Source: Metridium senile (Eukaryota; Cnidaria; Anthozoa; Actiniaria; Metridiidae). From it: a stretch of DNA of 64,000 nucleotides. Positions 1 to 10,955 of the stretch are shown piece after piece; the first letter of the stretch is position 1; the number at the start of each line of letters is the position of its first letter. The stretch lies in assembly GCA_949775045.1 (NCBI GenBank), contig OX459107.1, positions 11,373,250-11,437,249 of the forward strand, read 5' to 3'. The notes under the pieces were generated by a model. The model was given only the letters and a program-made list of their open reading frames with translations. It ran no database searches and was not told the origin of the DNA. Made by a program: the position numbers and the translations under genes.

Positions 1-59
1 CCTTCACTATATACAGCCTTGTTCTAGGCTCCTATTTCCCTCAGAGATGGAATGACCTC

Positions 60-425
60 ATGCTATATAAGATTCTAATTATACGTACTCAGAGGTTCTT
101 TGGTGGTCGAGCATGGCTTCTATACAACCGGGAATTCAGGGAGCATGTTGCAGCAACCCAACTCACTGATTGGTCACTGATCAATTTTCACACGGCTAGG
201 GCGTCAGGCCAGCGTTCATCAAGCACACCTATTTGCATCTCCTGGAATAAGGGCCGTTGCACCTCGCCTTACAATCCATGCTGCTACGCTCAAAAGTGTT
301 CAGAAAGCTCCGGCCCTCATCTTGTGTCCGAGTGCCCTCATCAACCAGCTCGCCCAAACAGACCGGAAAGGACCAGTCGTTCTGCCTCTCCTAGCTCAGG
401 AACTAAGTACCGCAGGTATTATTGA
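60..425 (+). pseudogene. DIRS/YR-retrotransposon-like Gag fragment with CCCH-type zinc motif
   Basis: A 121-codon open stretch with a C-x6-C-x5-C-like pattern (CISWNKGRC...PCCYAQKC...SGPH...CP). It resembles the Cys/His cluster of Gag-like proteins from tyrosine-recombinase retroelements, which usually read C..WN.G.C...C.Y.H.C..C.G.H. The expected His is Gln here (YAQKC) and one Cys of the C..C pair appears lost, so it looks decayed. No start context, recombinase or reverse transcriptase follows in frame. The family assignment rests on motif memory and is tentative; a Crypton-type element is the alternative. Confidence 0.35.
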
Positions 426-773
426 CCTTTCCTGAGGAGACATTTTATTTACTAACTTTACTGATGTTAGTAAAAGAGGCTATTGTAAAGCCAATTCTTA
501 AAAAGCATAGCTTGTCTACTGAGGAATTTTCCAGCTTCCGACCAGTATCTGTTAGATTTGAAACTCGACCTTTCATTAGAGTAACGCAACCATATTTACT
601 TTCATTGAAACCTTAGGTGACAATAGTATTATTCTAGTCTTGTTATCTGTTTAATCACATTGACAGTTTATCAAATTTAGTAACATTAAGGATCACGCTA
701 CATTTAGGCACACTATGGTAAGGTAACACGTATCAGTTATAAGTTAGCAACGATACTGCGCGCATCGTATATC

Positions 774-1290
774 TCAAACAATTGAGAAAGTTGTAGCTGC
801 ACAGCTCACTGAACATCTTAACAAAAACAACTTGCACGAACCTTTTCAATCTGCATATAAGAAGTATCATAGTGTAGAAACGGGTTTATTGAGAGTACAG
901 AATGTGTTGAAGGCAATGGATGGCCAATGTAGTGTTATCCTGGTTTTACTAGATCTTTCAGCTGCCTTTGGCACGGTCGATCACAACATTTTGTTGGAAA
1001 GAATGTCATCTAGGTTTGGTATTAATGGTCAAGTACTGAAATGGTTTGAGTCATACTTGACTGATAGACGTTTCCGTGTCAGTGTCTAGGGAAGTTTATC
1101 GTCTAGTCGCTCTTTACAATGTGGTGTACCTCAAGGTTCAATCTTAGGGCCCATATTGTTTCTCATATAAACCTCTCCAATCGGTGATATTTTAAAAGGT
1201 CACGATATTGATTTTCATTTGTATGCTGATGATACTCAGCTATATATCTCTTTTCAAACATCCTCCACTATCAAAGTTGCATCAACTGAA
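774..1290 (+). pseudogene. Non-LTR retrotransposon (CR1/L2/Jockey-like) reverse transcriptase fragment
   Basis: Read conceptually, the stretch shows the fingers and palm of a LINE reverse transcriptase: [13 protein letters not shown], then [12 protein letters not shown] (normally AFDTVDH, catalytic Asp changed to Gly), VPQGSILGP and LYADDTQLY, the catalytic YADD box. In-frame stops follow SV at about 1087 and the ILFLI segment. No endonuclease or thumb follows on this strand. It is a dead 5'- and 3'-truncated copy. The class is clear from the order of motifs; the exact clade is not. Confidence 0.8.
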
Positions 1291-1298
1291 TAACAAAA

Positions 1299-1519
1299 AT
1301 GAAAGGAAAGACTCTTGTGAGTATTAATGCTTGCGAGGAATGCACAAGGTTACACCCCAAGATTCTATCAGAAATATTACCACTAACGTTTCTAGCAAAT
1401 CGAAATCGAAATATACTTCACGAACATCTTCGCTTGCGAGTGCGAAGAGCAAAAAGAAAATGGAAAAGAAAGCAGCGCTAGAAGCAGAATTGTCTACGCT
1501 AAAGTTACGTCAAACGTAA
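1299..1519 (+). pseudogene. BEL/Pao Gag, N-terminal piece (left of nested insertion)
   Basis: This encodes a Ser/Lys/Ala-rich segment (SRTSSLASAKSKKKMEKKA, then ALEAELSTLKLRQ) typical of the helical N-terminus of BEL/Pao Gag. The same kind of sequence resumes at about 2180 (KRKLQLNGKYKENKL, then LLEQTEKELLL), after an intervening reverse-oriented LINE fragment. The two halves therefore read as one Gag split by an insertion. No function remains; the rest of the Gag lies at 2180-3635. Confidence 0.55.
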
Positions 1520-2185
1520 TTTCATTTTTATTTTAACAGCTTTATTGACCATATTGACAACATAAATTGTATAACAATATCAGGAAAAAAAAGGGGGGAA
1601 ATGGTCAAAAGGGTGTGTGCAAAACGGGACATATACCGTCCCATGCTACTGGCACAACCCACAAATAATAAAGAAATAATAAAATTTATAAGGAAAAAAA
1701 AACTACAGCTAAAAATGATGATCAAATCTTAATGTAGAGTTCTATTGGTGCCAATGGCAGCCACAGTTTCGGCTAAGAGTCCAAGTACATGATTTTTCTA
1801 CATCAAATACTGTGCTAAGTTGGTTTTTATAAAGACAGGTGACAAAGTTCTTGAAGGATTTCACATTAAACAAATGTTCCGCTTTAGTAGCCCAAGCATT
1901 GTATTAGCTTTAGCAGTGACTGAATAGATGTGGGAGTCCCACGTCAGTTTGCTGGAGATAGTAATTCCAAGATCTTTTTCTTCGTTTACTTTGAGTAATC
2001 TCGTCTCACCAAGGCAGTAGTTGTAGTCAAGAGGATTTTTCTTGCGTGTGACAGTTAAGACTTTACACTTGGAAGCATTGAACTGGATGTTATTTAGGGA
2101 GCTCCAGAAGTTGAGGTTGTCCAGAGCTAGTTGTAGATGTTCAGCATCAGAGAGTGATAAAATACTCCTGTAAGAAAGAGAAAAC
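1520..2185 (-). mobile_element. 3' end of a LINE inserted in reverse into BEL/Pao gag
   Basis: The minus strand from 2190 to 1861 encodes a reverse-transcriptase thumb-like segment: HLQLALDNLNFWS, FNASKCKVLTVTRKKNP and EKDLGITISSKLTWDSHI. These are standard motifs downstream of YADD in CR1/L2-type LINEs. The remainder to 1520 is 3' untranslated sequence containing AATAAA on the minus strand. The block separates two halves of one BEL/Pao Gag. It is strongly 5'-truncated, as LINE copies usually are. I could not fix a target-site duplication. Confidence 0.7.
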
Positions 2186-3635
2186 TTCAACTCAACGGCA
2201 AATACAAAGAAAATAAATTACTTCTAGAACAGACGGAAAAGGAACTTTTATTAGCTACAGAAATGGCTAAATTCAACACTGAAGAACGACTGCGTGATGA
2301 AACACGAAGCTTATCATCAGACAAGATCTCTAATTTCCCCCAGCAACCGCCAGAAGAAAACCGAGTTAATGACATTGGTGAATGCAAACTGAAATCGACA
2401 ACTGAATGGAAAGAAAATGTACAAGTTAAAACTCCATGTTTTGAGGATATCAAATCTTCGTCTACTCCAAAAATAATGGAAAATCATCACAAGAAATTAA
2501 CTATATCTACTCCTACCGTTTACCCAAACGTACCGTCGTTTGAGTCGAAAGAACATTATTCAAATGAAATATCAACGAACGATAACAACGCGACAACTTG
2601 TCAACAATACGTAAATCCATCTGAATATACCGTCAATCGTATGGCAGAATTACAACAACTGCAGAAACAACAAAATGAACAGGTGCAAGAATTACCTAAA
2701 CAACAAAGAGAACAAACTGTAGCATTGACATTGCCTCGACCGGATATACCTGTATTCTCAGGCAACGCGATAGAATATTGTAATTTTATCAGGGCGTTTG
2801 AAAATTTGATCGAAGTGAAAACTACCAGTAGTAGCTCTAGATTATTCTACGTCATCCAGTATACTGATGGCGACGTGAAAGAGCTCATGAGAAGCTGTTT
2901 ATCTATGACTCCCGACGAACGATATAACACTGCACAACAACTTCTAAAGAACAAATATGACAGAGCTACAGGATTGCTACTGCTTATGTTGAAAAAATCA
3001 CCAACACATCACCTATAAAAGCTGAAGATGGTTCTGCGCTACAAAGATACGCTGTAATGCATACAAGCTGTAACAACACTCTGAAAGAGATTGGATTTAT
3101 CAATAAAATTGAAAATCCTGATTCACTGCAGAAAATTATCGAAAAATTGCCATTCAACTTGCGACAAACATGGCGTGACAAAGCCGATGAAATAATGGAA
3201 GTCAAGAAAAGGGAAGTTACTATAGAGGACATTGCAAATTTCATGGAGTTGAAGACTAGAGCTGCTAACCACCCAATATTTGGAACAATTGTCAACGACT
3301 CAAAGAACGGTGATGTATACAAAGCTAACCAGAAGTCTACTGCTTTACCAAGAAGATCTACGATATATTCTACGCAGAGTCAAGTGGACATGTACACCTC
3401 GAATCCTGTCTATCAAGCGAAACCAGCTTCAATGTATTCTACCCATGCGCAACCGTACACCTCAAACGAGAACAGACTGACTGATCAAACTAAATCAAAG
3501 CCGACATGCTACATGGGTGAAAGAAATCACTGGTTGACTCAGTGCGAGATGTTCAAAGGAAAATCTGTTGAAGATAGGCACAAGTTTGTTCGCGAGAAAG
3601 GCTTGTGTGACAATTGTCTACATACCATATCATAG
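2186..3635 (+). pseudogene. BEL/Pao retrotransposon Gag (DUF1759-type) with zinc knuckle, frameshifted
   Basis: The first frame (to about 3018) has a Gln/Lys-rich helical N-terminus followed by LPRPDIPVFSGNAIEYCNF, QYTDGDVKELMRSCL and AQQLLKNKYDRA, the conserved BEL/Pao Gag core. The second frame (about 3020-3635) continues the same protein with IKAEDGSALQ, TLKEIGFINKIENPDSLQKI, LRQTWRDKAD and a Cys-rich end (CYMGERNHWLTQCEMFKGKSVEDRHKF...CDNC). The frame changes near 2990-3020, so the gene is broken. No protease, RT or integrase follows 3635. Gag of this kind packages the element's RNA; this copy is a truncated remnant. Confidence 0.85.
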
Positions 3636-3639
3636 AAAT

Positions 3640-4190
3640 CGTAAGTATCTTAATTAACTTTTATATTGCGTTGATGCTAACCGCTTATGTCTAGTGAAAA
3701 CAAATGTTCAATTTCAATTTATTCAATTTCAATTTATTTATAAAATATAATGTTGTACATTTGATTTACGTGCGCAGCCTGCAGGTAGCATAACTAGTCG
3801 AGTCAGGCTGTGCAGATACTTTAAATAGAGATTTACATTTTGATATTACAATTATACTTATTATTTCAATATATTACAAAAATAGTAATGTTTTAAATGT
3901 TAACCGAAAAGAAATAAATAAATAAATAAATAATAATAACAATAATATATAGACATATATATTACATTAAATAATACACATGTTTATACTCATTAGGATC
4001 TCTCTGCCCCCCTCACGTTCCTAAGAAAACACTTTTTGTGTCATCAGGTCTATATTATAGAGTAAATATTTTTGTGCAATGTTCCTTGTTAAACGCTTGT
4101 TTAAACACTATATTAAATGATTAATTATAAGTAAAATTTGTAGTTTTCTTTAGACCATGCATTTAAAATTAATTTGGCTTATTTTTAGTC
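3640..4190. repeat. AT-rich noncoding stretch with LINE-tail-like and TAAA repeats
   Basis: No gene seen. Around 3710-3770 there are repeats of ATTCAATTTCAATTTATTTATAA type, like the 3' tails of some non-LTR elements read on the minus strand. At about 3912-3948 there is a short (TAAA)n/(TAA)n microsatellite. The remainder is plain AT-rich sequence. Confidence 0.4.
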
Positions 4191-6883
4191 TTAACCCTAT
4201 TAAGAGGGTTGAATAATTTCTGATGCGAAAGTTTGGCTGTCGAATGTTTGATGTTTCCATGGCAACCATATTACTTGACACCATTTTTTGAAAAAAAGTA
4301 AAACGTATAATATTTCAAAATCATTTATTGGTACTTATCATTAATTATGAATACATTATATAACATTAATAGATATTGATACTTTTTCTTGGTGAGGTCA
4401 GACCACCATGTGACCCAGGAATAAAGATTCATGAATAATAATGATTAGTACAATTTATAAAATGCCATTTCATCGAGGGATTTTACTTAGTAATGGTACT
4501 TACAATAACCTTGTATATAAAAATTGGTGTCAGTTGCTACTCGCAATATGATTGGTCGACACATATAACACAGGCAGCCCAAATCATGTAACACAGAGAG
4601 CCCAATTACTTCAGATGACAACGAGAAAGAATGAAAACATGCATTCAACAACAGCAGCAACAACAAAGAAATATAAGAGCTAAAAAAAGAATTAACAGCA
4701 AATGAAAATCAATTAAATTTCCGAGGCGAATTAATTTTCGTCACAAAGGGGCGGGTCATCATTGCCTGGTAATAATAAAAGATAAATAAGAACAACATTT
4801 GGAAATATGTTTAATATTAATATGTTTAGAAATAGATACTGATATTCAAGATAGTTGATATCCCTGTTTTCAGGACACGATTAAAAGTAGAGATAGATGG
4901 AATGGACTTCTTTTTTCTTCATTGATATTACTTTTCTGCTCTAAAAATAAAAAAAAGATTAAATGATAGACTCTAAAAAAATAACCAGTCAAAAATGTTT
5001 TGATTGGGTTTTGTTTCTGTCTTTTTTTTCCTTTGTTGTTTTCTATTTTTTATGTTGTCACAATTGATGGAGTCTTAAATAATATTCAATGATATCTACA
5101 TACAGCAAGTCATACTCTAAGTACATACAAATAAGTCATATGAGTATAAAAGGTATGGTCTAATGAAAACAATAGGGAGCCATCCTTGATTAAAATTGAT
5201 AGTACATAAATTTCTTATTAAAGAGCTCAGATGATGATGATGATGATGACACTAATGGCATTGATACAACTGAGTCACCACTCAAAGTCAAAGAAGAAAA
5301 AATCGACACATTCAATGGTAATGATTGTTTGAAAACGCTAAACCTGAAAAGTCTCGTCAATCCTTTCCTTGTACCTTTATTGATGAACTGTCCAAAAGAC
5401 ATGGTAAGCAGTGAAGTACCTCTAAGGGTACAAAAAAACGCCACCTTTATTGTAGACCTTGATTCACTGAAAACAAGAAAAGATATTCATGCTGATGAGA
5501 ATGGAGCATGGACTATGAGTGGTTGCAAGGCGAAATACTACATCACTAGAAGAGATTGTGACGGCAAGGTCCTTGAACGTGACAAAGTTACCAGTACAGA
5601 ACAAGGCGATGTTGTTGTGTGACGACGTACATAAACCTGTAATTCTTACAAATTGTTTCACAAGACTTTGGTGTCCATTGAGTTTGACTCAACATGGTGG
5701 TCGCAAGTCATCAAACATGCCATACCTGAGAACAAAAGAGAGCACCAAGCAGTCAATAGTGGAACATTCTTCTAAGTCTGGGCCTAAAAGGGCTCTATTT
5801 GAAGTTACAAAAGATTCTGGAGGCATATGTGGAGCATCAAGCTTGAGTGCTCTTCCAAAAAACATCGCTCAAGTTAAATACCTAAAACGATGTAAAGAGT
5901 CTACACAGAAGTCTGTTGATCCCTTGGCATCAGTGCTAGATCTTCAAAAAAAACACTTTCTCAGGATTTATACGAGAAGTAGTGTGCAATGATCTGCCAA
6001 CTGTTATGTTGTTCACTGACCGTCGACTGAACAACATTTCTAAATTATGTTGCCACAGTAAAGCTAATCAGGTTTCCGAGATAGGAGTAGATGTAACCTT
6101 CCAATTGGACCCCTTCTACTTGCTAGTTACAACATACAGGAACACTGTTCTCCAAGTTAAAGGCACTGACATACACCCATCATTTATTGGCCCTATCATG
6201 ATGTGTATGACCAAAGAAGAATCAACATATCTATATCAGGGACAGATGATGAGCCAGCATTACAAAATGCATTGACAGCTGGTTTTAGAAATGCCTCACC
6301 ACTGCTATGTTATATACACAGTAAGAAGAATGTCCGAGAAAAGGCAAGAAAGCTCGGCCTCTCTTCAGAATTAACAAATCCAACCCCAGCTCGTGACCTG
6401 AGATTATTGCATTTTAACTGTTGTGAATCGTGTCAGTTTCATGAAATGTGATATTCAACTCTCGCACTAATCATCATTTTCCCCTTTTCCTTTGGTAAAT
6501 ACTTTCAGCACCCTGATATAAAATTCCATTGGTTCTTGTTATATGCTGATTTTCATTCTAGTTTGATTACAATTTGATTAGAATTATTATTTGATAGTTT
6601 ATTGAAAAACATAAATAGTAAAAGATTTCTTTCCTGTATTTAATGATATATAATAAAATGTTTGTTGAAAATTGTCCACAACTCTTCAATCATTAAGTAT
6701 AATCATACATTGAGTTCCCTTCAAAACAACTTCAAATCATTAGAAATGACTATTTTCAATTTACAATATTTTTGGTAATTGACGTCATAAAAATGTCACA
6801 TATCACATGATTAGTTTCATAGTTGTAAGGTTGAACAAATTCAATCAAGAAAAAAAGGAAAGCAGCAGTCCAAATAGGGTTAA
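4191..6883 (+). mobile_element. Possible TTAA-flanked DNA transposon remnant (Kolobok-like?)
   Basis: The block starts TTAACCCTATT and ends ATAGGGTTAA, that is, TTAA with a 7-bp CCCTATT/AATAGGG inverted match. It contains the decayed transposase at about 5221-6445. TTAA target duplications are typical of Kolobok and piggyBac elements. The terminal match is short and could be chance, so boundaries are tentative. Confidence 0.3.
5221..6445 (+). pseudogene. Degenerate DDE transposase-like gene (MULE/Kolobok-like fragments)
   Basis: Successive open segments in shifting frames read as one protein. The N-terminal part has IHADENGAWTMSGCKAKYY (5490-5545). The core-like part runs CNDLPTVMLFTDRRLNNI, GVDVTFQLDPFYLLVTTY, TVLQVKGTDIHPSFIGP, CMTKEESTY, then GTDDEPALQNALTAGFRNAS and CYIHSKKNVREKA. 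The pattern GVD-TF--FYL---TY followed by GTD-E is what a DDE catalytic core of MULE type looks like. At least two frameshifts (about 5620-5990 and 6200-6240) and internal stops make it dead. The family name is uncertain. A microsatellite (GAT)n lies at about 5230-5248. Confidence 0.5.
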
Positions 6884-7142
6884 ATTGATTGCATGACAAG
6901 CCCTAGGGCATAAGCAAAAGGTGTCTGGATTGAATACTTTTAGCTATAATTTACTACTTGACTAAGTTGTTTTCACAATCTTATGGAAAACACAGCCTTA
7001 GATTACAATAAAGATGAGGCTTCTTCCATCATACATGAATACATGCATTTGACTGAACACAACTTCAATATGGGTTGGTGAAAAACAACTATAAGACTGT
7101 AAGAAAAGAAACACCACTTTTTGAACTCCTCATGCTTGATTC
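6446..7142. other. Noncoding AT-rich stretch
   Basis: No open reading frame, tRNA or clear repeat seen, apart from the possible right end of the TTAA-flanked element at 6874-6883. Confidence 0.5.
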
Positions 7143-7146
7143 TTAA

Positions 7147-7857
7147 GGTTATGGTCCACGTTCGCGGTGTGCTTTCACATGCTCTCAGTTAAAAGTTTGT
7201 TTACCGCGTCATTTTACAATAATAATAGACATGTTATATATCATTTTAAAGCTTATATAACAGAGAATAAGACTGTGTATGTTTTGTTATATAAAACAAT
7301 TTTTTGTAAGATATGCTCTTCAAAAAAACTCAAAATTAACCGCCTTCAGTGCGAGTTGTTTAAAAAAGTATAAGTCAAAAAGTTCATACTGCTTTGACGT
7401 CATTTCTTCGTTATGTCAATCAACACACATTGGTCTTCCAAACCGTGTCCAGTTTTTTTGATAAAATCCTTAGTTTTATAGTTATGGCCCGTTTTGTTAT
7501 TTAACTTGAAGTTTTAACAATGAGTCGACTTTGAAACACATTTATTCAAGAACGAAGCATTTTATCGAAAAAACTGGACACGGTTTTGAACACATGTATG
7601 TGCTGATTGACATAATTAAGAAATGACGGCAAAGTAGTTGGAACTTTTGGAATTATACTTTTTTTAATGAAAGTGCTCGATTTTGAGGTTTTACGTGAAG
7701 CATTGGTTAAAGATATTATTTGTCTTAAAAAAACTTACATAGTCTTATTCTCTGTTATATAAGCTTTAAAATGATATATACTTTGTCTATCTTTATTGTT
7801 AAGTGACGCGCTAAACAATTTTTAACTGAGAGCACCCCGCGAACGTGGATGGTAACC
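7147..7857. mobile_element. 711-bp foldback MITE with TTAA duplications
   Basis: The ends are imperfect inverted repeats (GGTTATGGTCCACGTTCGCG on the left, matched by CGCGAACGTGGATGGTAACC on the right). TTAA lies on both sides (7143-7146 and 7858-7861). The symmetry continues inward: TATATAACAGAGAATAAGAC near 7255 is mirrored near 7740-7765, and a CCGTGTCCAGTTTTTT block near 7443 is mirrored near 7568. The whole element is therefore almost one palindrome. The TTAA duplication suggests mobilisation by a Kolobok or piggyBac transposase. It has no coding capacity. Confidence 0.75.
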
Positions 7858-7861
7858 TTAA

Positions 7862-8590
7862 ACTTGATAATATAGTATTATATATCACTAATGCATTTGT
7901 CATAAATAAAAATCTGTATTTTGTGACTCCATCTTCAGTTTATTATTTAAACTGTTCTGGTTGAGTGATAAATGACTAAATAAGAGACACTAAATTGTAG
8001 TACCTATTTAGACCATATATTTCACAGACATGAAATGCACCCTATTTTGGTCAGGTTAAACTGGTCATGCAATTTATAATACACGATTTATTTTCGTTTT
8101 TTAAACATTTTTATCTATTTCATGGATCTACATGAAAACATGACTCTTAACTAAATATAAGCTTTTTATATACCTGCACAGTACTAGTTTGGCCAGATGT
8201 TTGTTCTTAATTGTCACTGTTACAGCGTTTTCTGTTGTTTTCATCTATCTGTAACACATTTTTGTGGTTATCATCTATATTATGGTATTGTAACTGTTTT
8301 ACTGGTCAGCGGTTTGTCATTAAAACAAATATGGCTGCCTGGGACGTTGTCTCGAAACTAACTTACAACTGTGCGAAGAATTGGTTGTACTTTACTTTTT
8401 GATTGGTAATAACTGCATTAGAACTTTGATTATATGCATGAAGAAGTTGAAAAGAAGACTTAAAGTTTAAAACTAGAGGTTTAGCACATCTAAACAAGAC
8501 AAAAAGTCTTTAACTATGAAGGTAAACATAATTTTGTACTCCGTTTATTCACTGATTAAATATTGAGACATAAAATGTTTTTTAATTGTT
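7862..8590. other. Noncoding AT-rich stretch
   Basis: Nothing coding is convincing here. Short open stretches near 8211-8402 lack motifs and composition support. Confidence 0.5.
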
Positions 8591-8614
8591 TACCGCTTAA
8601 AAAAAATTTATATG

Positions 8615-8700
8615 GTGGTCCATATATAGGGGGTCCGTACAGAGGGTCCGTACAGGGGTCCACGGACCGGTCCACAGATGGGTCCAAAGACCGGGGGTCA
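8615..8700 (+). repeat. Degenerate tandem GGGTCCGTACAG / GGTCCACGGACC repeats
   Basis: GGGGTCCGTACAGA is followed by a second GGGTCCGTACAG, then several GGTCCA-GACC variants over about 85 bp. It is a GC-rich island in AT-rich surroundings with local palindromes (GGTCCACGGACC). Confidence 0.55.
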
Positions 8701-8869
8701 GCGTTTTAAACTCACCCCCCTTTAGAGGCTATTTCGCGAAAAACTGGAATCGAGTATTTCTATTTGGTTCATCAACAAGATACCGACGATTGTGACGACG
8801 AAAACCTTCGGAAATAATACATGGCATTCTTTCTAGGTGAATGTAGAGGAATTCTTTTGCCAATATAAT

Positions 8870-9037
8870 GATGTGAAATACGAATAATTTGCTTGCTGAA
8901 TCAAGGTAAAACAACACACAACAAACTTAAGTTAAAGATGTGCTTCTATTTGAAATTTTTAGAGAAAGAACTAAACTAATAATACAATTGTTTTATTACT
9001 TCAACCGTTTTAATATATTAAGAGGATATAATATTAC
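8870..9037 (+). repeat. Left copy of a ~165-bp inverted repeat pair
   Basis: The sequence from GATGTGAAATACGAATAATT to GAGGATATAATATTAC recurs inverted, with few differences, at 16184-16346. Between the two copies sits the complete Harbinger element. They may be termini of an older transposon into which Harbinger inserted, or two independent copies of one repeat. No target duplication was recognised outside either copy. Confidence 0.75.
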
Positions 9038-9039
9038 TT

Positions 9040-10800
9040 CATTGAACCGCTAAAGCGTACTATAGAGCATGTTTGTCATACCCTTTAGAGGATACCATTA
9101 CTATTAAACTAATACAATATTTGTATTACTGCAACCACTAAAGGGTACCTTAGAGGTATAATCACTACTACACTAATAGGTGAGCGTAGTGTTTACAAGT
9201 GTATCCTAGCTGATATAATAATGTTTTATAATGATATCCCATAGAAATTCATTAATGAAACAGTCATCTTTATAATCAAAATATTTATCTGATTTTTTGT
9301 TGACAGGATCAGGCATTGTAGCAACATCAATTCATGTGAACAGATCAAATTGGTTTTACTTTGAACACAAACGGAATGACATAGAAGACTTCTAGAGCTG
9401 GAGGATATCATAACTCATTTATGGCAGTCTTTGCCCAACAGAGCATATTTTTCTCAGTAGTATTTATTTTTTTCAGTAGTGTCAACATTTATTGAGATAT
9501 CTACACACGTTATTCTGGCTAAATATTAGTTTGCATGTTTGACTAGGAATGCAATGTGTTTCCAATAGTCTAAAATTAAACAACTGGTAATGTTTTCAAA
9601 TTTTCATGCAATCACCAGTTGAACGTCAAGTGAAGATTAATAGAAAAATAAGCTAAGTATCTTATTTGCTTTATTTTGTACACAGACTCAATTGTCTGAA
9701 TAAAAAAATATTGAAGTTTTTTGAAGTTTTTATATTCCTATATACATGCAAACTCTCAATTAGCTCAAACAAAGTGTTTATCACACGATCGATGGCTTAA
9801 AATAGAAAAACGGCTAGCCATGTATGGAGCATATAAACTAACTAACTAACCTCTGGTAGGTAAGTCACATCTACACGTTGGGTATATTATAATGGTAGAC
9901 GTTCTAGAATGTGTACTTCATTCAAAAACGTACAATTCAAAAACATTAAGAGTAGAGTTTTTATTAACCAAGCGTGAGGTCTGTACGGAAAAACATCAGA
10001 GGTCTACATCGTGAGGTATGGTATTTTCTGGACAGACTTAACAAGCGAGGTTAATAAATCGTTTATTGTATGGCTTTTTTTCTTACAATGTACGAAATCC
10101 TAAATATTTTCTCGCCGAATCGCTTGTTATTGAATGAATAAAAATACAGTAAAGACAAACTGGCAAAAACACTTTGCAGATATGACAAAGTTAAACTTTA
10201 ACAAAATATTTATTGCATTACTTTACAAGTTTTTTTAATTTCTCGGTGTGAAAATACGAAAATTGGACCGTTGTCATGGTAACGGTCTGATATGGGGAAA
10301 TCTCAGACCAGAAATCAACCAGAAATCAGCCAATCAGAGCGCACATACTATTGTAGCCATATAATAAAATGGTTTAAATAATACAAGTGCAATGAGATGA
10401 TGTCGACCGAGGCAATTGCCCACTTTTCAAACTCTACTAAAACATTTATTTTTGTAATAAAAAACCTGTATAATTTAAAAAATTGGCATGTAACACTAAA
10501 GGAATTTGATGTTTTAAATGTATCCTTGGGAATTTTTAAATTTTAAACCTTTAGTTCTCTGTCGACAACTGTGCAACTCCTTGACATTAAGCCCAGAAAA
10601 AAAACAAGTCAGTTCGTTTAACAGGAACGTGTTAAGGTAAATAGTTTTTTTGGAATAAATAATTTAGATGAATTGTTGTTTATAAGACAAGGAGACTAGC
10701 CTGCATAGCAAGTGTTTCTGTCAAGGAGAAAGGGGAACAAAATTAATTGAAAAATCGTTTTGGGATACCTGTGGTGCAAAAAGAGGGGTTAGTGGTTAGT
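9040..10800. other. Noncoding stretch left of Harbinger
   Basis: Contains recurring short motifs (CTAAAGGGTACC, TTAGAGG-ATA) at about 9060-9170, then ordinary AT-rich DNA. No coding evidence was seen. It precedes the AAT duplication of the Harbinger element at 10801-10803. Confidence 0.45.
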
Positions 10801-10955
10801 AATAGAGACCTTAAGATACCCCGATTTCAGCTCCCGAGTACGGGTAGCGCCATTTTGAATTCATTAAATGATGACGTCATCTAGATTTACGCGGCAAAAC
10901 AACACGTTTTCCCGGGGTAGCCATTGCTCTACACGTACAGCACAGACGAGTAGAT

